DNA of 64,000 bases from an uncultured Pelagimonas sp. (GCF_947498515.1 NZ_CANMKO010000005.1:62001-126000); one strand, 5' to 3'; positions 1-9,333 are shown, counted from the first letter of the stretch. Made by a program: numbers and translations. The notes: generated from the letters alone by a model not told the origin.

Positions 1-23
1 TCGGCCTGTAAGGAAAACACAAT

Positions 24-917
24 ATGGATGTTCGGTGGCTCGAAGATTTCCTCGCTCTTGTTGAGCTGCGGAATTTCACCCGTGCCGCCGAATTTCGCAA
101 TGTGTCGCAAGCCGCCTTTTCCCGGCGCATTCAGTCGCTTGAGCAATGGCTCGGCACGCCTTTGGTTATCAAAGGGGCCTCCCCGGTTCGGCTCACCGAG
201 GCCGGGGATCAGTTCCGGGAAAGTGCAAAAATCGCCGTTGAACGTTTGTTCGAGGCGCGCTCCTCTATTCGCTCCAACCAATTTGATGTCATGTCTCAGG
301 TGCGGATCGCCATGCCGGGCGTGTTGGCGCGGTCCGAGTTCAAAGGGTTTCTCGACATCTTTGGCAAAAAGAACCGCAGCTCGTTTTCCGTGTTGGTTGG
401 CGCGACATCCGACGTGGTGGCCCGCTATCTTGCCGGGGATGCAGACATCCTATTTGCCCACGACTGCCCCGCCCTTCCGCCGCATGAGGCGCTTGAAAAC
501 CATCAACGGCTGGTCATTCGCGAAGACCTGTTTCGCCCCTATGCCAGCACCGACCCGAGCCTGCGCAAAACCTTGGAGTTTCCCGGTTCGCCGCGTCGCC
601 CGGTGCCCTTGGTGGCCTATTCGCAACGGGCCTATTTTGCCCGCTTGTTCGAACATGTTCTTGATCGCGCCCCCGATCCGCTTCCCTACAAAGTTCGTGT
701 TCAATGCGACATGTCGGATGTGTTGAAAGAGGTGATCGCGGCTGGGTACGGAGTTGGCTGGTTGCCACAAACGGCGGTTGATCCAAAGGTCGACCTAAAC
801 TTGGCCCCGATTGGCGGGCCGGATTGGCAAGTGTCGGTCCAGATTTGCGCCTTTCGGCCCAAACAAAAGCTAAGCCCAAACATTGAGGCGATCTGGCAAG
901 CTTTGGAGAACCGTTAA
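24..917 (+). CDS. LysR-family transcriptional regulator
   Basis: DNA-binding regulator of the LysR family, 297 residues, the usual length. The N-terminal winged helix-turn-helix covers about residues 5-62 (FTRAAEFRNVSQAAFSRRIQ is the recognition region) and the periplasmic-binding-like effector domain follows from about residue 90. The ATG at 24 is preceded by AAGGA about nine bases upstream. It is convergent with the aldo-keto reductase gene, and the two stop codons share one TTAA at 914-917, so there is no room for a terminator between them. The genes it controls lie probably to the left of the window; a role in the fucose-type cluster to the right cannot be excluded but nothing in the sequence argues for it. 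Family assignment is secure, target and effector unknown. Confidence 0.93.
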   Translation: MDVRWLEDFLALVELRNFTRAAEFRNVSQAAFSRRIQSLEQWLGTPLVIKGASPVRLTEAGDQFRESAKIAVERLFEARSSIRSNQFDVMSQVRIAMPGVLARSEFKGFLDIFGKKNRSSFSVLVGATSDVVARYLAGDADILFAHDCPALPPHEALENHQRLVIREDLFRPYASTDPSLRKTLEFPGSPRRPVPLVAYSQRAYFARLFEHVLDRAPDPLPYKVRVQCDMSDVLKEVIAAGYGVGWLPQTAVDPKVDLNLAPIGGPDWQVSVQICAFRPKQKLSPNIEAIWQALENR

Positions 918-1930
918 GCCACGGATGTGTAGGGGTTTGATATTGGAACAGGTGCGTTTTGCGCCAACAACCCTTTGTCTTTCAACGCTTTCCAAAGGTC
1001 TTGCGGGATGTCCAAAGACACCCAGTCTAGCGTATCGGCCAGCTCCTTGCGGGTTCGCAGTCCGGGAATAACCGATGCAACCGCCGCATGACCAAGCGGA
1101 AACTGAAGCGCCGCCGCGGGAAGTGGCACGTCATAGGCCCGGCAACACTCTGACAAGGCACGCACCTTTTGCACAATGGCGTCCGGGGCGTCGCCGTAAT
1201 TCCACGTGCGACCGCCAACAAGAATCCCTGAGTTGAATGGCCCGCCCAAGACGATGGACATGTCGCGCTTGAGACAGGCGGCCATCAATCCGTCCAATGG
1301 CCCTTGCTCAAGCAAGGTGTAACGACCGGCCAACAAGAACACATCCCAATCGCCATAATCCAACGCCTCAAGACAGGCTTGTTCCTCGTTCACACCAAGG
1401 CCAATCGCCTTGATCCGACCTGCTTGGCGGAGCTCATCCAATGCGCGATAGCCGCCGGTTTTTAGGTCGTGAACATGTTGGGCATTTGCGTCACCATGGG
1501 TGACCGCGCCAATGTCATGCACATATAAGATGTCGATCCGATCCAAGCCCAACCGCTGAAGCGAGGCCTCAAACGACCGCATCACACCGTCATAGCTATA
1601 GTCGTAAACCGGATGAAACGGTAGCGGATCGGGCCAGCCCATCGCGCCGGGATCGTCGGGTATACCGGGGTGCAACACCCGCCCCACCTTGGTTGAAAGC
1701 GTATAGTTGCGCCCACGCAACCCGTCGCCGACAAGGCGTTCCGATCTGCCAAACCCATAGAACGGCGCGGTGTCGACATAGGTCAGCCCTTGGTCGAGCG
1801 CCGTTGCAAGGGTTTTGCTGGCCTCGCTATCGTTGGCCGCGCCCAACAACCCGCCCAACGGCGCGCCGCCAAACCCAAGGGTCGGCACGCACAGGTCAGT
1901 GCGGCCAATGCGCCGTGTGGTTAGGGTCAT
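914..1930 (-). CDS. Aldo-keto reductase, L-fucose / D-threo-aldose 1-dehydrogenase type
   Basis: Cytoplasmic NAD(P)-dependent oxidoreductase of 338 residues that would oxidise the C1 hydroxyl of an L-fucose-like pyranose to the lactone, the first step of the non-phosphorylating fucose route. The aldo-keto reductase tetrad is visible: Asp53 and Tyr58 in DTAPFYGFG, Lys81 in LSTKVGR and the His of LYVHDIG near residue 144. The frame runs further upstream, but the ATG at 1930 gives the normal N-terminus (MTLTTRRIGR) and overlaps the stop of the IclR gene by 4 nt (ATGA), so the pair is translationally coupled. It is divergent from the sugar importer and dehydratase operon, which supplies the later steps. 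The exact sugar (L-fucose, L-galactose, D-arabinose) is inferred from the neighbours, not from residues. Confidence 0.85.
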   Translation of the reverse strand: MTLTTRRIGRTDLCVPTLGFGGAPLGGLLGAANDSEASKTLATALDQGLTYVDTAPFYGFGRSERLVGDGLRGRNYTLSTKVGRVLHPGIPDDPGAMGWPDPLPFHPVYDYSYDGVMRSFEASLQRLGLDRIDILYVHDIGAVTHGDANAQHVHDLKTGGYRALDELRQAGRIKAIGLGVNEEQACLEALDYGDWDVFLLAGRYTLLEQGPLDGLMAACLKRDMSIVLGGPFNSGILVGGRTWNYGDAPDAIVQKVRALSECCRAYDVPLPAAALQFPLGHAAVASVIPGLRTRKELADTLDWVSLDIPQDLWKALKDKGLLAQNAPVPISNPYTSVA

Positions 1931-2727
1931 CCGTTTTCTCCAAGCCTCTGAGGTGCGGTGCCGCAATAAAGGGCAGTTAAATCGGCGGCCAATTCGCCAT
2001 ACATTGCAACGATCTCATCCTCGCTGGGCACCACATGGTCATCGACACGTTCCAGATAAGGACAGCTGAGCGCCGCCACAATTTCCCCCGACGGTCCGAA
2101 GACCGGAAACGACATATTGGTGACGCCCACCGTTGTGGCCGAGGGCATTTTTTCATAGCCGACCTGGCGAATTCGGGCGAGATGGCCTTCGAATTCGGCC
2201 CGATCTAGTTCTGGCTCACCTATCGCGCGCCGGTGTAGCTCGATTAACCCATCGACTTCGTCTTTGGACCGAAACGCCGCCAAAACACGGCCCGTGCCGG
2301 TGTTCCAAAGCCCGACGACCGTGCCGGTTTTTAATGCCAACCCCCAGTTCCCCGGCGACTCGGCCGAAGCGACAATGACTATGTCGCCGTTGCTTTCCAT
2401 ACCCAAATGGCACGATTGCCACGCCCGGCGCGTCATCGCCCGCATCATCGGCAGCGCCAATTCAATCACGCGTCCAATCGGCGAATGCCGCTGGCTGATC
2501 GCGAACATTTTGAGGCTCAGAGCATAGCGATCGCCATTTGCGGAGCGCATGACATAGCCCCGCCGCACCAGCGTCGAAAGCATCCGGTAGATCTCACTCT
2601 GAGACCGGCTGAGCGCCTTGGCGACCTCACCTTGGGTTAGACCCTCGCCGTGATCTGCCAGTAACTCGATGATATCTAACCCCTTTTCCAGTGCTGGGGC
2701 GCGATATTTTTCACCGGTGTCGTCCAT
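1927..2727 (-). CDS. IclR-family transcriptional regulator
   Basis: 266-residue IclR-type regulator: winged helix-turn-helix at about residues 10-70 (LTQGEVAKALSRSQSEIYRM) and a GAF-like IclR effector domain from about 85 to the end. I use the ATG at 2727 (MDDTGEKY...) because the preceding 16 codons of open frame lack family similarity. It leads a two-gene operon with the aldo-keto reductase and is divergent from the importer operon starting at 2878. The 150-bp intergenic region contains an inverted repeat TTTGAATA-N9-TATTCAAA at 2801-2825, a good candidate operator for this protein. By context it senses the sugar or an early pathway intermediate and controls both directions. Family sure, ligand inferred. 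Confidence 0.92.
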   Translation of the reverse strand: MDDTGEKYRAPALEKGLDIIELLADHGEGLTQGEVAKALSRSQSEIYRMLSTLVRRGYVMRSANGDRYALSLKMFAISQRHSPIGRVIELALPMMRAMTRRAWQSCHLGMESNGDIVIVASAESPGNWGLALKTGTVVGLWNTGTGRVLAAFRSKDEVDGLIELHRRAIGEPELDRAEFEGHLARIRQVGYEKMPSATTVGVTNMSFPVFGPSGEIVAALSCPYLERVDDHVVPSEDEIVAMYGELAADLTALYCGTAPQRLGENG

Positions 2728-2800
2728 AGGTCTCACTCTGATTGTCAATGGTGCTGCCCAAGCTCTCCAAAACAAAGCGCACTGTCAAGCTTGATTTATT

Positions 2801-2825
2801 TTTGAATAATTGATTTATATTCAAA
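2801..2825. promoter_or_regulatory. Candidate IclR operator (inverted repeat)
   Basis: Perfect 8-bp inverted repeat TTTGAATA / TATTCAAA with a 9-bp spacer, in an AT-rich patch between the divergent IclR gene and the solute-binding protein gene. Bases 2791-2796 (TTGATT) could be a -35 box with TTTATA at 2814-2819 as -10, so a bound repressor would cover the promoter. The symmetry is seen; the binding protein and promoter boxes are inferred. Confidence 0.45.
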
Positions 2826-2877
2826 TATCGCAACAGTGAGAAGACGTGGGAACCAACCACGGAATTGGGAGGAAGTG

Positions 2878-4200
2878 ATGAAAAATTCTAATATTATGAG
2901 GGGCTTGTTAGCTGCCACGGCAATAACTGCCGTCGCCGAATCGGCCCTTGCTGCCGACTATGGAAGTTTTGAGGGCGTCACGATTGAGGCCAAATTGATT
3001 GGGGGCCAGCAATATGAAGGCCTTTATGGCCGCATCGCCGAGTGGGAGGCGGCGACCGGTGCCAAGGTTGAGATCATTTCAAAGAAGAGCCACTTTGAAA
3101 TCGACAAGGAAATCAAATCTGACATGGCCGCGGGCACCACAAATTGGTGTGTTGGCTCCAACCACTCATCTTTTGCCCCGCAATACGAAGGGCTCTATGT
3201 CGACCTGACCGGCAAAGTGGCCGCCGACACCGTCGCCGAATTTGTGCCGGGCAACATCAACGCCTCGACCGTCAATGGCGAATTGCTGATGCTGCCACGC
3301 GCACAATTTGACGTCTCTGTCCTGTATTACCTGAAATCCAATTACACGGATGAAGCCAAGGCCAAGGCGTTCAAAGACGAATACGGCTATGATCTCGCCG
3401 TGCCGGACACCTGGGATCAGGTCAAAGATCAGGCGATTTTCTTTGCCGATCCTCCGAATTTCTACGGCACCCAATACGCCGGCAAAGACGAAGCCATCGT
3501 CGGCCGTTTCTATGAAATGGTTGTGGCCGAGGGCGGCAACTATCTCGACGAAAACAAAAAGCCGATCTTCCATTCCGACGCGGGGCAACGCGCCTTGCAG
3601 TGGTTTGTTGACCTCTACGCCGCCAAAGCCGTTCCGGCGGGCACCACCAGCTATGTCTGGGATGATCTGGGTCAGGGTTTTGCCTCTGGCACCGTGGCGC
3701 TTAACCTTGATTGGCCGGGCTGGGCCGGGTTCTTTAACGATCCTGAATCGTCCAAAGCCGCGGGCAATGTCGGCGTTGCCGTACAACCCAAAGGCTCTGT
3801 TACCCGCACCGGTTGGTCGGGCCATCACGGCTTCTCGGTCACCAATGACTGTGCCAACCAAGACGCGGCTGTCTCGCTTGTCACGTTCCTGACCAGCGAA
3901 GAAAGCCAGCTGGCGGAATCTGCCGGTGGTTCACTCCCCACCCGCTCCGCCGTTTGGACGGCCAATGTCGCCGCCGCCGAAGCCGGTGATGATGCGTTCC
4001 GCGCGGAATCCCTTGCGGCCTTTGCCAAGGGTGCGGAATTTGCCTTTGCCGTGCCGCCGATCCCGGAATGGGGCGAAAGCACAAACATCGTCTTCCCCGA
4101 ACTTCAGGCGGCGATTGTTGGCGATAAAACCGTAAAAGAAGCATTGGATGATGCCGCCGAGGCGGTGGACGAGCTGATGCGGGAATCCGGTTACTACTAA
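2878..4200 (+). CDS. Sugar ABC transporter, periplasmic solute-binding protein (family 1)
   Basis: Secreted 440-residue binding protein of the family 1 (MalE-like) carbohydrate group that delivers the sugar to the following two permeases. A signal peptide covers residues 1-25/26 (hydrophobic LLAATAITAVA, cleavage after AESALA). The start at 2878 is set by a strong GGAGG Shine-Dalgarno just upstream; an in-frame ATG 14 codons earlier lacks one and would spoil the signal peptide. It is the first gene of a co-oriented operon ending with the fuconate dehydratase-type gene at 11478, which points to L-fucose or a related deoxy/aldo-sugar as ligand. A stem-loop after the stop codon probably keeps its mRNA level above that of the permeases. 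Ligand is inferred from context. Confidence 0.92.
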   Translation: MKNSNIMRGLLAATAITAVAESALAADYGSFEGVTIEAKLIGGQQYEGLYGRIAEWEAATGAKVEIISKKSHFEIDKEIKSDMAAGTTNWCVGSNHSSFAPQYEGLYVDLTGKVAADTVAEFVPGNINASTVNGELLMLPRAQFDVSVLYYLKSNYTDEAKAKAFKDEYGYDLAVPDTWDQVKDQAIFFADPPNFYGTQYAGKDEAIVGRFYEMVVAEGGNYLDENKKPIFHSDAGQRALQWFVDLYAAKAVPAGTTSYVWDDLGQGFASGTVALNLDWPGWAGFFNDPESSKAAGNVGVAVQPKGSVTRTGWSGHHGFSVTNDCANQDAAVSLVTFLTSEESQLAESAGGSLPTRSAVWTANVAAAEAGDDAFRAESLAAFAKGAEFAFAVPPIPEWGESTNIVFPELQAAIVGDKTVKEALDDAAEAVDELMRESGYY

Positions 4201-4214
4201 ACCCGGACACCACA

Positions 4215-4251
4215 GGCCGGAGGGGTGACTGTATCCCCTACCTCTCCGGCC
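4215..4251 (+). terminator. Intercistronic stem-loop after the binding-protein gene
   Basis: GGCCGGAG (4215-4222) pairs with CTCCGGCC (4244-4251), and GGGG/CCCC inside can extend or compete with the stem. There is no U-tract, so it is more likely an attenuating or 3'-end-protecting hairpin, raising binding-protein mRNA relative to permease mRNA, than a full terminator. Confidence 0.55.
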
Positions 4252-4280
4252 AGAACTGAAACGACCCCGATAGGTGACAT

Positions 4281-5174
4281 ATGCCCCGCCGCCGCTTGCC
4301 CGAGTGGTTTCTATTGCTATTGCCTGCGATCATCGTCATCGCAGCCGTGGTTTTGATCCCGCTCATCTTCTCGCTCTATTCAAGCTTTACGCCCTACAAG
4401 CTGACCCGGCCGTCGACGCTGTGGAAATGGATCGGAACCTATAACTACGAAAAAATCCTGACGGATGCGAAATTCTGGGCGGCCTTTGGGCGCACGGTGT
4501 TGTTCCTGACCATCGCGCTCAACCTTGAAATGCTGCTCGGGCTTGGCATCGCCTTGATGGTGAACAAGGTGACATGGGGGCAACGAACGCTTCGCACCAT
4601 TTTGATGTTCCCGATGATGTTCTCGCCCATCCTTGTCGGGTTTCAGTTCAAGTTCATCTTTAACGACAACATCGGCCTTGTGAACAACGCCTTGCAATCA
4701 ATGGGCTTTAACGTCGCCTTGCCGTGGTTGGTTGATGGCAAACTCGCCATGTTTTCCATCGCTTTCGCCGAAATCTGGATGAGCACATCGGTCTTTGCGA
4801 TCCTCATTCTCGCCGGTTTGTTCGCCATGCCGCGTGATCCGCTTGAGGCCGCCAAGGTCGATGGCTGCACCCCATGGCAGAGCTTTCGCCACATCACCCT
4901 GCCCTTCCTGATGCCGTTTATCTACATCGCCATGACGATCCGAAGCCTCGACGTCGCCCGCGCCTATGACATCGTGCAAATCATGACCGGTGGCGGCCCC
5001 GCCCGTCGGACCGAGCTGCTTTGGACGCTGATGAGCCGCACCGGATACGTCGATGCGCGCATGGGGTTGGCCAATGCCATGGGCTATGTCTCGATCCTCC
5101 TGTCGATCTTCTTCACCGTGTATTTCTTTCGCAAGCTAAGCGCCGCGCGCGCCGAAATCGGGATGGGATCATAA
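4281..5174 (+). CDS. Sugar ABC transporter permease, MalF/UgpA type
   Basis: Inner-membrane permease of 297 residues with about six transmembrane segments (first one at residues 10-32) and the cytoplasmic EAA loop that docks on the ATPase, here EAAKVDGCTPWQ followed by the I-LP element (ITLPFLMP). It forms a heterodimer with the next gene product. ATG at 4281 is preceded by a GGTGA-type ribosome site. The next gene starts 3 nt after its stop, so they are co-translated. Function in carbohydrate import is secure at family level; substrate follows from the operon. Confidence 0.92.
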   Translation: MPRRRLPEWFLLLLPAIIVIAAVVLIPLIFSLYSSFTPYKLTRPSTLWKWIGTYNYEKILTDAKFWAAFGRTVLFLTIALNLEMLLGLGIALMVNKVTWGQRTLRTILMFPMMFSPILVGFQFKFIFNDNIGLVNNALQSMGFNVALPWLVDGKLAMFSIAFAEIWMSTSVFAILILAGLFAMPRDPLEAAKVDGCTPWQSFRHITLPFLMPFIYIAMTIRSLDVARAYDIVQIMTGGGPARRTELLWTLMSRTGYVDARMGLANAMGYVSILLSIFFTVYFFRKLSAARAEIGMGS

Positions 5175-5177
5175 GCC

Positions 5178-6041
5178 ATGGATCGCAATCAAACCCACCG
5201 CAATCGCCGCCGCGCGCTCAAGGTTCTGCACTTCTCGGCGCTGTTCTTGACCATGGCGGTCATCTGTATCCCCGGCCTGTGGATCGTGCTCAATTCCTTC
5301 CGGCCCACCGTTGAAATCATGGCCAAACCGCCGGTTTGGACGCCCAGTTTCACCCTCGATCATTATCGCGCCATGTTCGGCGGCGCAGGCGAGGGCGGCG
5401 TGCCGGTCTTTAGCTATTTCCGCAACTCGCTCATCGTTTCGGTTGTCTCAACCTTCATCGCCATTCTGATCGGCATGTCGGGCGGCTACGCCTTTGCCCG
5501 CTATCGCTTCAAAGGCAAATCCGGTTACTTCGTTGGCCTGATGCTGTTTCGCGCCGTCCCCGGCGTGGCCCTATCGCTGCCCCTGTTCATCGTCTTTGCC
5601 AAGGTCGGCATCATCGACACCCATCTCGGGTTGATCCTCGTTTACGTTGCGATGAATGTGCCCTTCACCATCTGGCTCACCGACGGATTTTTCCGCCAAA
5701 TCCCCAAAGAACTGCACGAAGCCGCCGAAATCGACGGTTGCACCCGCTGGCAGGCCTTTTGGAAGGTCGAATTCCCCGTCGCCAAATCCGGCGTCGCCTC
5801 GGCTGCAATCTTTGCTTTCCTCACCTCGTGGAACGAATTCGCGCTGGCATCGCAGTTGACCCGATCTGTTGGATCGAAAACCATGCCGGTTGGCCTTTTG
5901 GATTTCACCGCTGAATTCACTATCAACTGGGGCGGCATGTGCGCGCTTGCGGTGTTGATGATCATCCCGGCGCTGATCCTGACCTTCCTCGTACAAAAAC
6001 ACCTGATTGCCGGCCTGACCTTCGGCGGCGTCAAAGGATAA
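5178..6041 (+). CDS. Sugar ABC transporter permease, MalG/UgpE type
   Basis: Second inner-membrane permease, 287 residues, about six transmembrane helices; the N-terminus is strongly basic ([13 protein letters not shown]) before the first helix, as expected for a cytoplasmic start. The EAA motif reads [14 protein letters not shown] with the following FPVAK. It begins 3 nt behind the MalF-type gene and ends 4 nt before the ATPase gene, so the importer is one transcript. Substrate by context: L-fucose-like sugar. Confidence 0.92.
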   Translation: MDRNQTHRNRRRALKVLHFSALFLTMAVICIPGLWIVLNSFRPTVEIMAKPPVWTPSFTLDHYRAMFGGAGEGGVPVFSYFRNSLIVSVVSTFIAILIGMSGGYAFARYRFKGKSGYFVGLMLFRAVPGVALSLPLFIVFAKVGIIDTHLGLILVYVAMNVPFTIWLTDGFFRQIPKELHEAAEIDGCTRWQAFWKVEFPVAKSGVASAAIFAFLTSWNEFALASQLTRSVGSKTMPVGLLDFTAEFTINWGGMCALAVLMIIPALILTFLVQKHLIAGLTFGGVKG

Positions 6042-6045
6042 GACA

Positions 6046-7137
6046 ATGACAGAAGTAACCCTTTCAAATGTCGTCAAGAAATACGGGGCGCATCAGGCGG
6101 TCCACGGCATTGATCTCGACATCGCGGACGGTGAATTTGTGGTGCTGGTCGGCCCCTCGGGCTGTGGCAAATCCACGACCCTGCGGATGATTGCCGGGCT
6201 TGAGGACATCTCGGGCGGTGAGGTTTCCATCGGTGGGCGAGTGGTCAATGACCTGCCACCGCGCGAACGTAACATCTCGATGGTGTTTCAAAACTACGCG
6301 CTTTATCCACATATGACCGTGCGCGAAAACCTCGGATTTTCGCTGCATATCGCCAAACAGGACCCCGATCAGATCAAAATCGCCGTGGATGACGCCGCCG
6401 CCATTCTTGGCCTTGATGAACTGATGGATCGCAAGCCCGCCGAGCTTTCGGGGGGGCAACGTCAACGCGTCGCCATGGGCCGCGCCATTGTGCGCCACCC
6501 CGATGTGTTCCTCTTTGATGAACCTCTGTCGAACCTTGATGCCAAGCTGCGCACCCAAATGCGCGCCGAGATCAAGAAACTTCACCAACGTATTGGCAAC
6601 ACGATCATTTACGTAACCCATGATCAGGTCGAGGCCATGACCCTTGCTGACCGGATTGTCTTGATGCGCGACGGTCATATCGTTCAGGTCGGCACCCCGC
6701 TTGAGCTTTTCAACACCCCCGTCGATACCTTTGTAGCAAGCTTTATCGGATCACCGCCGATGAACCTTGTCGATGGAACGGTCAATGGGGCCAATCTAAC
6801 CCTGACCGATGGCACCATCCTTCCTATCCCTTTGACCGCGCGCGGTCTCCTACACGATGGCCAAGCCATCCATTTTGGTTTTCGCGCTGACAACCTCATG
6901 CCAATCGGCCATGCGGTGGACGAAGAGGGCGAGATCATCACGCTCGACCTGACGGTAACATTGACCGAACCGCTTGGCACCGAAACCGTTTTGTTCACCG
7001 AATTCGGCGGCGCCGAGGTGCAGGCCAAGATGTTTAACCCACGCCCTGTCATCCCCGGTGAGGCGATGAAATTCCAGATGGTTCTGGACAAATGCCATGT
7101 CTTTGACGCGAAGACCGGCAAAGCGATCCGGAGCTAA
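6046..7137 (+). CDS. Sugar ABC transporter ATP-binding protein, MalK/UgpC type
   Basis: Cytoplasmic ATPase of 363 residues energising the importer. Walker [10 protein letters not shown] at 36-44, signature [14 protein letters not shown], Walker [14 protein letters not shown] and switch His in [11 protein letters not shown] are all intact. The C-terminal 110 residues form the TOBE/OB regulatory region typical of MalK-like, carbohydrate-type ATPases. The dehydratase gene begins 4 nt after its stop. In many relatives one such ATPase serves several importers; a second is encoded at 62575 in this window. Confidence 0.94.
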   Translation: MTEVTLSNVVKKYGAHQAVHGIDLDIADGEFVVLVGPSGCGKSTTLRMIAGLEDISGGEVSIGGRVVNDLPPRERNISMVFQNYALYPHMTVRENLGFSLHIAKQDPDQIKIAVDDAAAILGLDELMDRKPAELSGGQRQRVAMGRAIVRHPDVFLFDEPLSNLDAKLRTQMRAEIKKLHQRIGNTIIYVTHDQVEAMTLADRIVLMRDGHIVQVGTPLELFNTPVDTFVASFIGSPPMNLVDGTVNGANLTLTDGTILPIPLTARGLLHDGQAIHFGFRADNLMPIGHAVDEEGEIITLDLTVTLTEPLGTETVLFTEFGGAEVQAKMFNPRPVIPGEAMKFQMVLDKCHVFDAKTGKAIRS

Positions 7138-7141
7138 CCCG

Positions 7142-8251
7142 ATGGCAACAATCACACATATCGAACTGCGCATGGTCGATCTGGCCCCCAAGGTCAAACG
7201 CACCGATGCCATCCAAAGCTTTGTCAGCCAAGAAACCCCCATCGTCACGGTTTATGACAGCGATGGGGCCTCTGGCACTGGCTATTCCTATACCATCGGC
7301 ACCGGCGGCCCGTCGGTTATGGCGCTTCTTGAACACACGCTTGCCCCGCAATTAATCGGGCGTGATCCCTCGCGCATTGACGGTATCTGGCGCGATCTGA
7401 TGTTTTCGACCCATGCCACCGCTGTTGGTGCGATCACCTCGCTTGCCCTTGCCGCAATCGACACGGCGCTTTGGGATCTGCATTGCAAAAAGGTCAACCT
7501 GCCGCTGTGGAAGGCCGCGGGCGGCAATCGTGATCGTATCCCGCTTTATTCAACCGAAGGCGGCTGGCTCCATATCGAGCCGGCGGCCTTGGTCGATGAT
7601 GCCCTCGCGATGCAGGAAAAGGGTTTTCGCGGCTCCAAGATCAAGATCGGCTCAACCCATCTCTCCCAAGACGCCGCGCGGCTCTCGGCGGTGCGCAATG
7701 CCGTCGGTGATAGCTATGAGATCATGACCGACGCCAATCAGGGTTTCTCCCTCTCCGAAGCGATCCGGCGTGCCTCCATTCTGGAAGACTACAAAATCGG
7801 TTGGTTCGAAGAACCCCTGCCCGCCGATGACGTAGCCGGGCATGTCGAATTGGCCAAACGCACCAGCGTACCCATCGCCGTGGGCGAAAGCATGTATTCG
7901 CTTAGTCAGTTCAAGGACTATCTGCAAATGGGCGCGGCCAGCATTGTGCAGGTTGATGTTGCCCGCATCGGTGGCATCACCCCGTGGCTCAAAACCGCCC
8001 ACCTTGCCGAGGCATTCAACGTCATGGTTTGTCCGCATTTCTTGATGGAGCTGCACCTGCCGCTGGTCTGCGCCATCCCCAATGCGAAATGGCTGGAATA
8101 CATTCCCCAGCTTGATACGATCACCGCCGAAACCATGCGGATCGAACATGGCCATGGCATTCCCTCTGATACGCCGGGACTCGGCATCAATTGGGACTGG
8201 CAGGCGATTGATGCGCTGTCTGATGTGGTACAAATAACGGAGGCCGGATAA
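7142..8251 (+). CDS. Enolase-superfamily sugar-acid dehydratase (mandelate racemase subgroup)
   Basis: 369-residue enzyme of the mandelate racemase/muconate lactonizing group, which abstracts a proton next to a carboxylate with Mg2+ help, usually to dehydrate an aldonate. The catalytic set is complete: Lys166 and Lys168 (KIKIG), metal ligands Asp197 (DANQ), Glu223 (WFEEP), Glu249 (VGES) and His299 (CPHF). The start at 7142 gives the normal MATITHIELR N-terminus; an upstream in-frame ATG lies inside the ATPase gene. It overlaps the mutarotase start (TAATG). A second, more clearly fuconate-type dehydratase closes the operon at 11478, so this one may act on a different epimer or on the cycloisomerisation/lactone branch. 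Exact substrate unresolved. Confidence 0.85.
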   Translation: MATITHIELRMVDLAPKVKRTDAIQSFVSQETPIVTVYDSDGASGTGYSYTIGTGGPSVMALLEHTLAPQLIGRDPSRIDGIWRDLMFSTHATAVGAITSLALAAIDTALWDLHCKKVNLPLWKAAGGNRDRIPLYSTEGGWLHIEPAALVDDALAMQEKGFRGSKIKIGSTHLSQDAARLSAVRNAVGDSYEIMTDANQGFSLSEAIRRASILEDYKIGWFEEPLPADDVAGHVELAKRTSVPIAVGESMYSLSQFKDYLQMGAASIVQVDVARIGGITPWLKTAHLAEAFNVMVCPHFLMELHLPLVCAIPNAKWLEYIPQLDTITAETMRIEHGHGIPSDTPGLGINWDWQAIDALSDVVQITEAG

Positions 8252-8580
8252 TGCAACGTATGGGCATGGTGATCGGCCTGAAGCCAGACAAAATAGACGA
8301 CTACAAACGCCTGCACGCCGCCGTCTGGCCCGAGGTTCTGGCGCAGATCAAAGCCAGCAACATCCGCAATTACAGCATCTTCTTGCGCGAACCTGAAAAC
8401 CTGTTGTTTGGCTATTGGGAATACCACGGCACCGACGTCGCGGCGGATTTGGCACGCATGGCCGAGGACCCGAAAACCGTCGAATGGTGGACCCTGACAG
8501 ACCCCTGTCAAGAACCGCTAACCACTCGTGCGACGGGTGAACAATGGTCGATGATGACCGAAGTTTTTCATGTGGATTGA
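8251..8580 (+). CDS. L-rhamnose/L-fucose mutarotase family protein (RhaM-like)
   Basis: Small cytoplasmic protein of 109 residues, full length for the RhaM (DUF718) family, which interconverts the alpha and beta anomers of 6-deoxy sugars. The family signature is present near the N-terminus: YKRLHAAVWPEV, with the catalytic His in it, and the C-terminal aromatic-rich part (EWWTLTDPCQ). It supplies the anomer used by the C1 dehydrogenase. Overlaps the preceding stop codon and ends 3 nt before the SDR gene. Its presence strengthens the idea that the pathway substrate is a 6-deoxyhexose such as L-fucose or L-rhamnose. Confidence 0.88.
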   Translation: MQRMGMVIGLKPDKIDDYKRLHAAVWPEVLAQIKASNIRNYSIFLREPENLLFGYWEYHGTDVAADLARMAEDPKTVEWWTLTDPCQEPLTTRATGEQWSMMTEVFHVD

Positions 8581-8583
8581 ACC

Positions 8584-9333
8584 ATGACCGAACAAAAAGG
8601 CCGCTTGGCCGGAAAACATATCCTAATCACCGCCGCAGGTCAGGGCATTGGCCGCACCACAGCCGAGCTTTTCGCCCGCGAAGGTGCCAAGGTGATCGCC
8701 AGCGACATCAACCAAACGGCGCTTGACGAATTGGCCGACATTCCCGGTATCACCGCGCTCAATCTCGACGTCACAAATGCCGAGGCCGTGGCAAAAGCCG
8801 TTGCCGACATGCCGCCCTTGGACGTGTTGTTTAACTGCGCCGGCTTTGTTGCCCATGGCACGATTTTGGATTGTTCAGATCGTGATTGGGATTTCAGCTT
8901 TGAGCTTAACGTCACCGCCATGTACCGCCTGATCAAGCTCACCCTCCCATTGATGATCGAAAATGGCGGCGGCTCGATTATCAACGTCTCGTCGGTGGCC
9001 TCTTCGATGATCGGCGTGCCCAACCGCTTTGCTTACGGTGCCTCCAAGGCGGCGGTGATCGGCCTGACCAAAGCCGTGGCGGCGGATTTCATCGGCCAAG
9101 GCATTCGCTGTAACGCCATCTGCCCCGGCACCGTTGACAGCCCCTCGATGCACGACCGGTTGCGCGCCACCGGCGACTATGAAACCGCCCTCAAAGATTT
9201 CATTGCCCGCCAACCCATGGGCCGCATCGGCCGCCCCGAAGAAATCGCCGCGCTGGCGCTCTATCTCGCCAGCGACGACAGCAGCTTTACCACCGGTCAG
9301 GCCCACGCCATCGACGGCGGCTGGACGATCTAA
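8584..9333 (+). CDS. SDR oxidoreductase, 2-keto-3-deoxy-L-fuconate dehydrogenase type
   Basis: NAD-dependent short-chain dehydrogenase of 249 residues. Cofactor motif AGQGIGR near residue 18, NCAG near residue 83, catalytic Ser in INVSSVASS and the Tyr/Lys pair in YGASKAA. Its overall pattern (short, with GMHDR-like segment PSMHDRLRATG) is that of DHRS6/BDH2 relatives, the same branch that contains the 2-keto-3-deoxy-L-fuconate 4-dehydrogenase of the Xanthomonas fucose pathway. Between mutarotase and FAH hydrolase genes it would make 2,4-diketo-3-deoxy-L-fuconate, the substrate of the next enzyme. Reaction inferred from branch and context. Confidence 0.85.
   Translation: MTEQKGRLAGKHILITAAGQGIGRTTAELFAREGAKVIASDINQTALDELADIPGITALNLDVTNAEAVAKAVADMPPLDVLFNCAGFVAHGTILDCSDRDWDFSFELNVTAMYRLIKLTLPLMIENGGGSIINVSSVASSMIGVPNRFAYGASKAAVIGLTKAVAADFIGQGIRCNAICPGTVDSPSMHDRLRATGDYETALKDFIARQPMGRIGRPEEIAALALYLASDDSSFTTGQAHAIDGGWTI

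Noticed and set aside
3166-3861. 231-codon open frame opposite the family 1 binding-protein gene
   Set aside because: Same reason: lies wholly inside a well-supported gene with signal peptide and family match; no own promoter or ribosome site.
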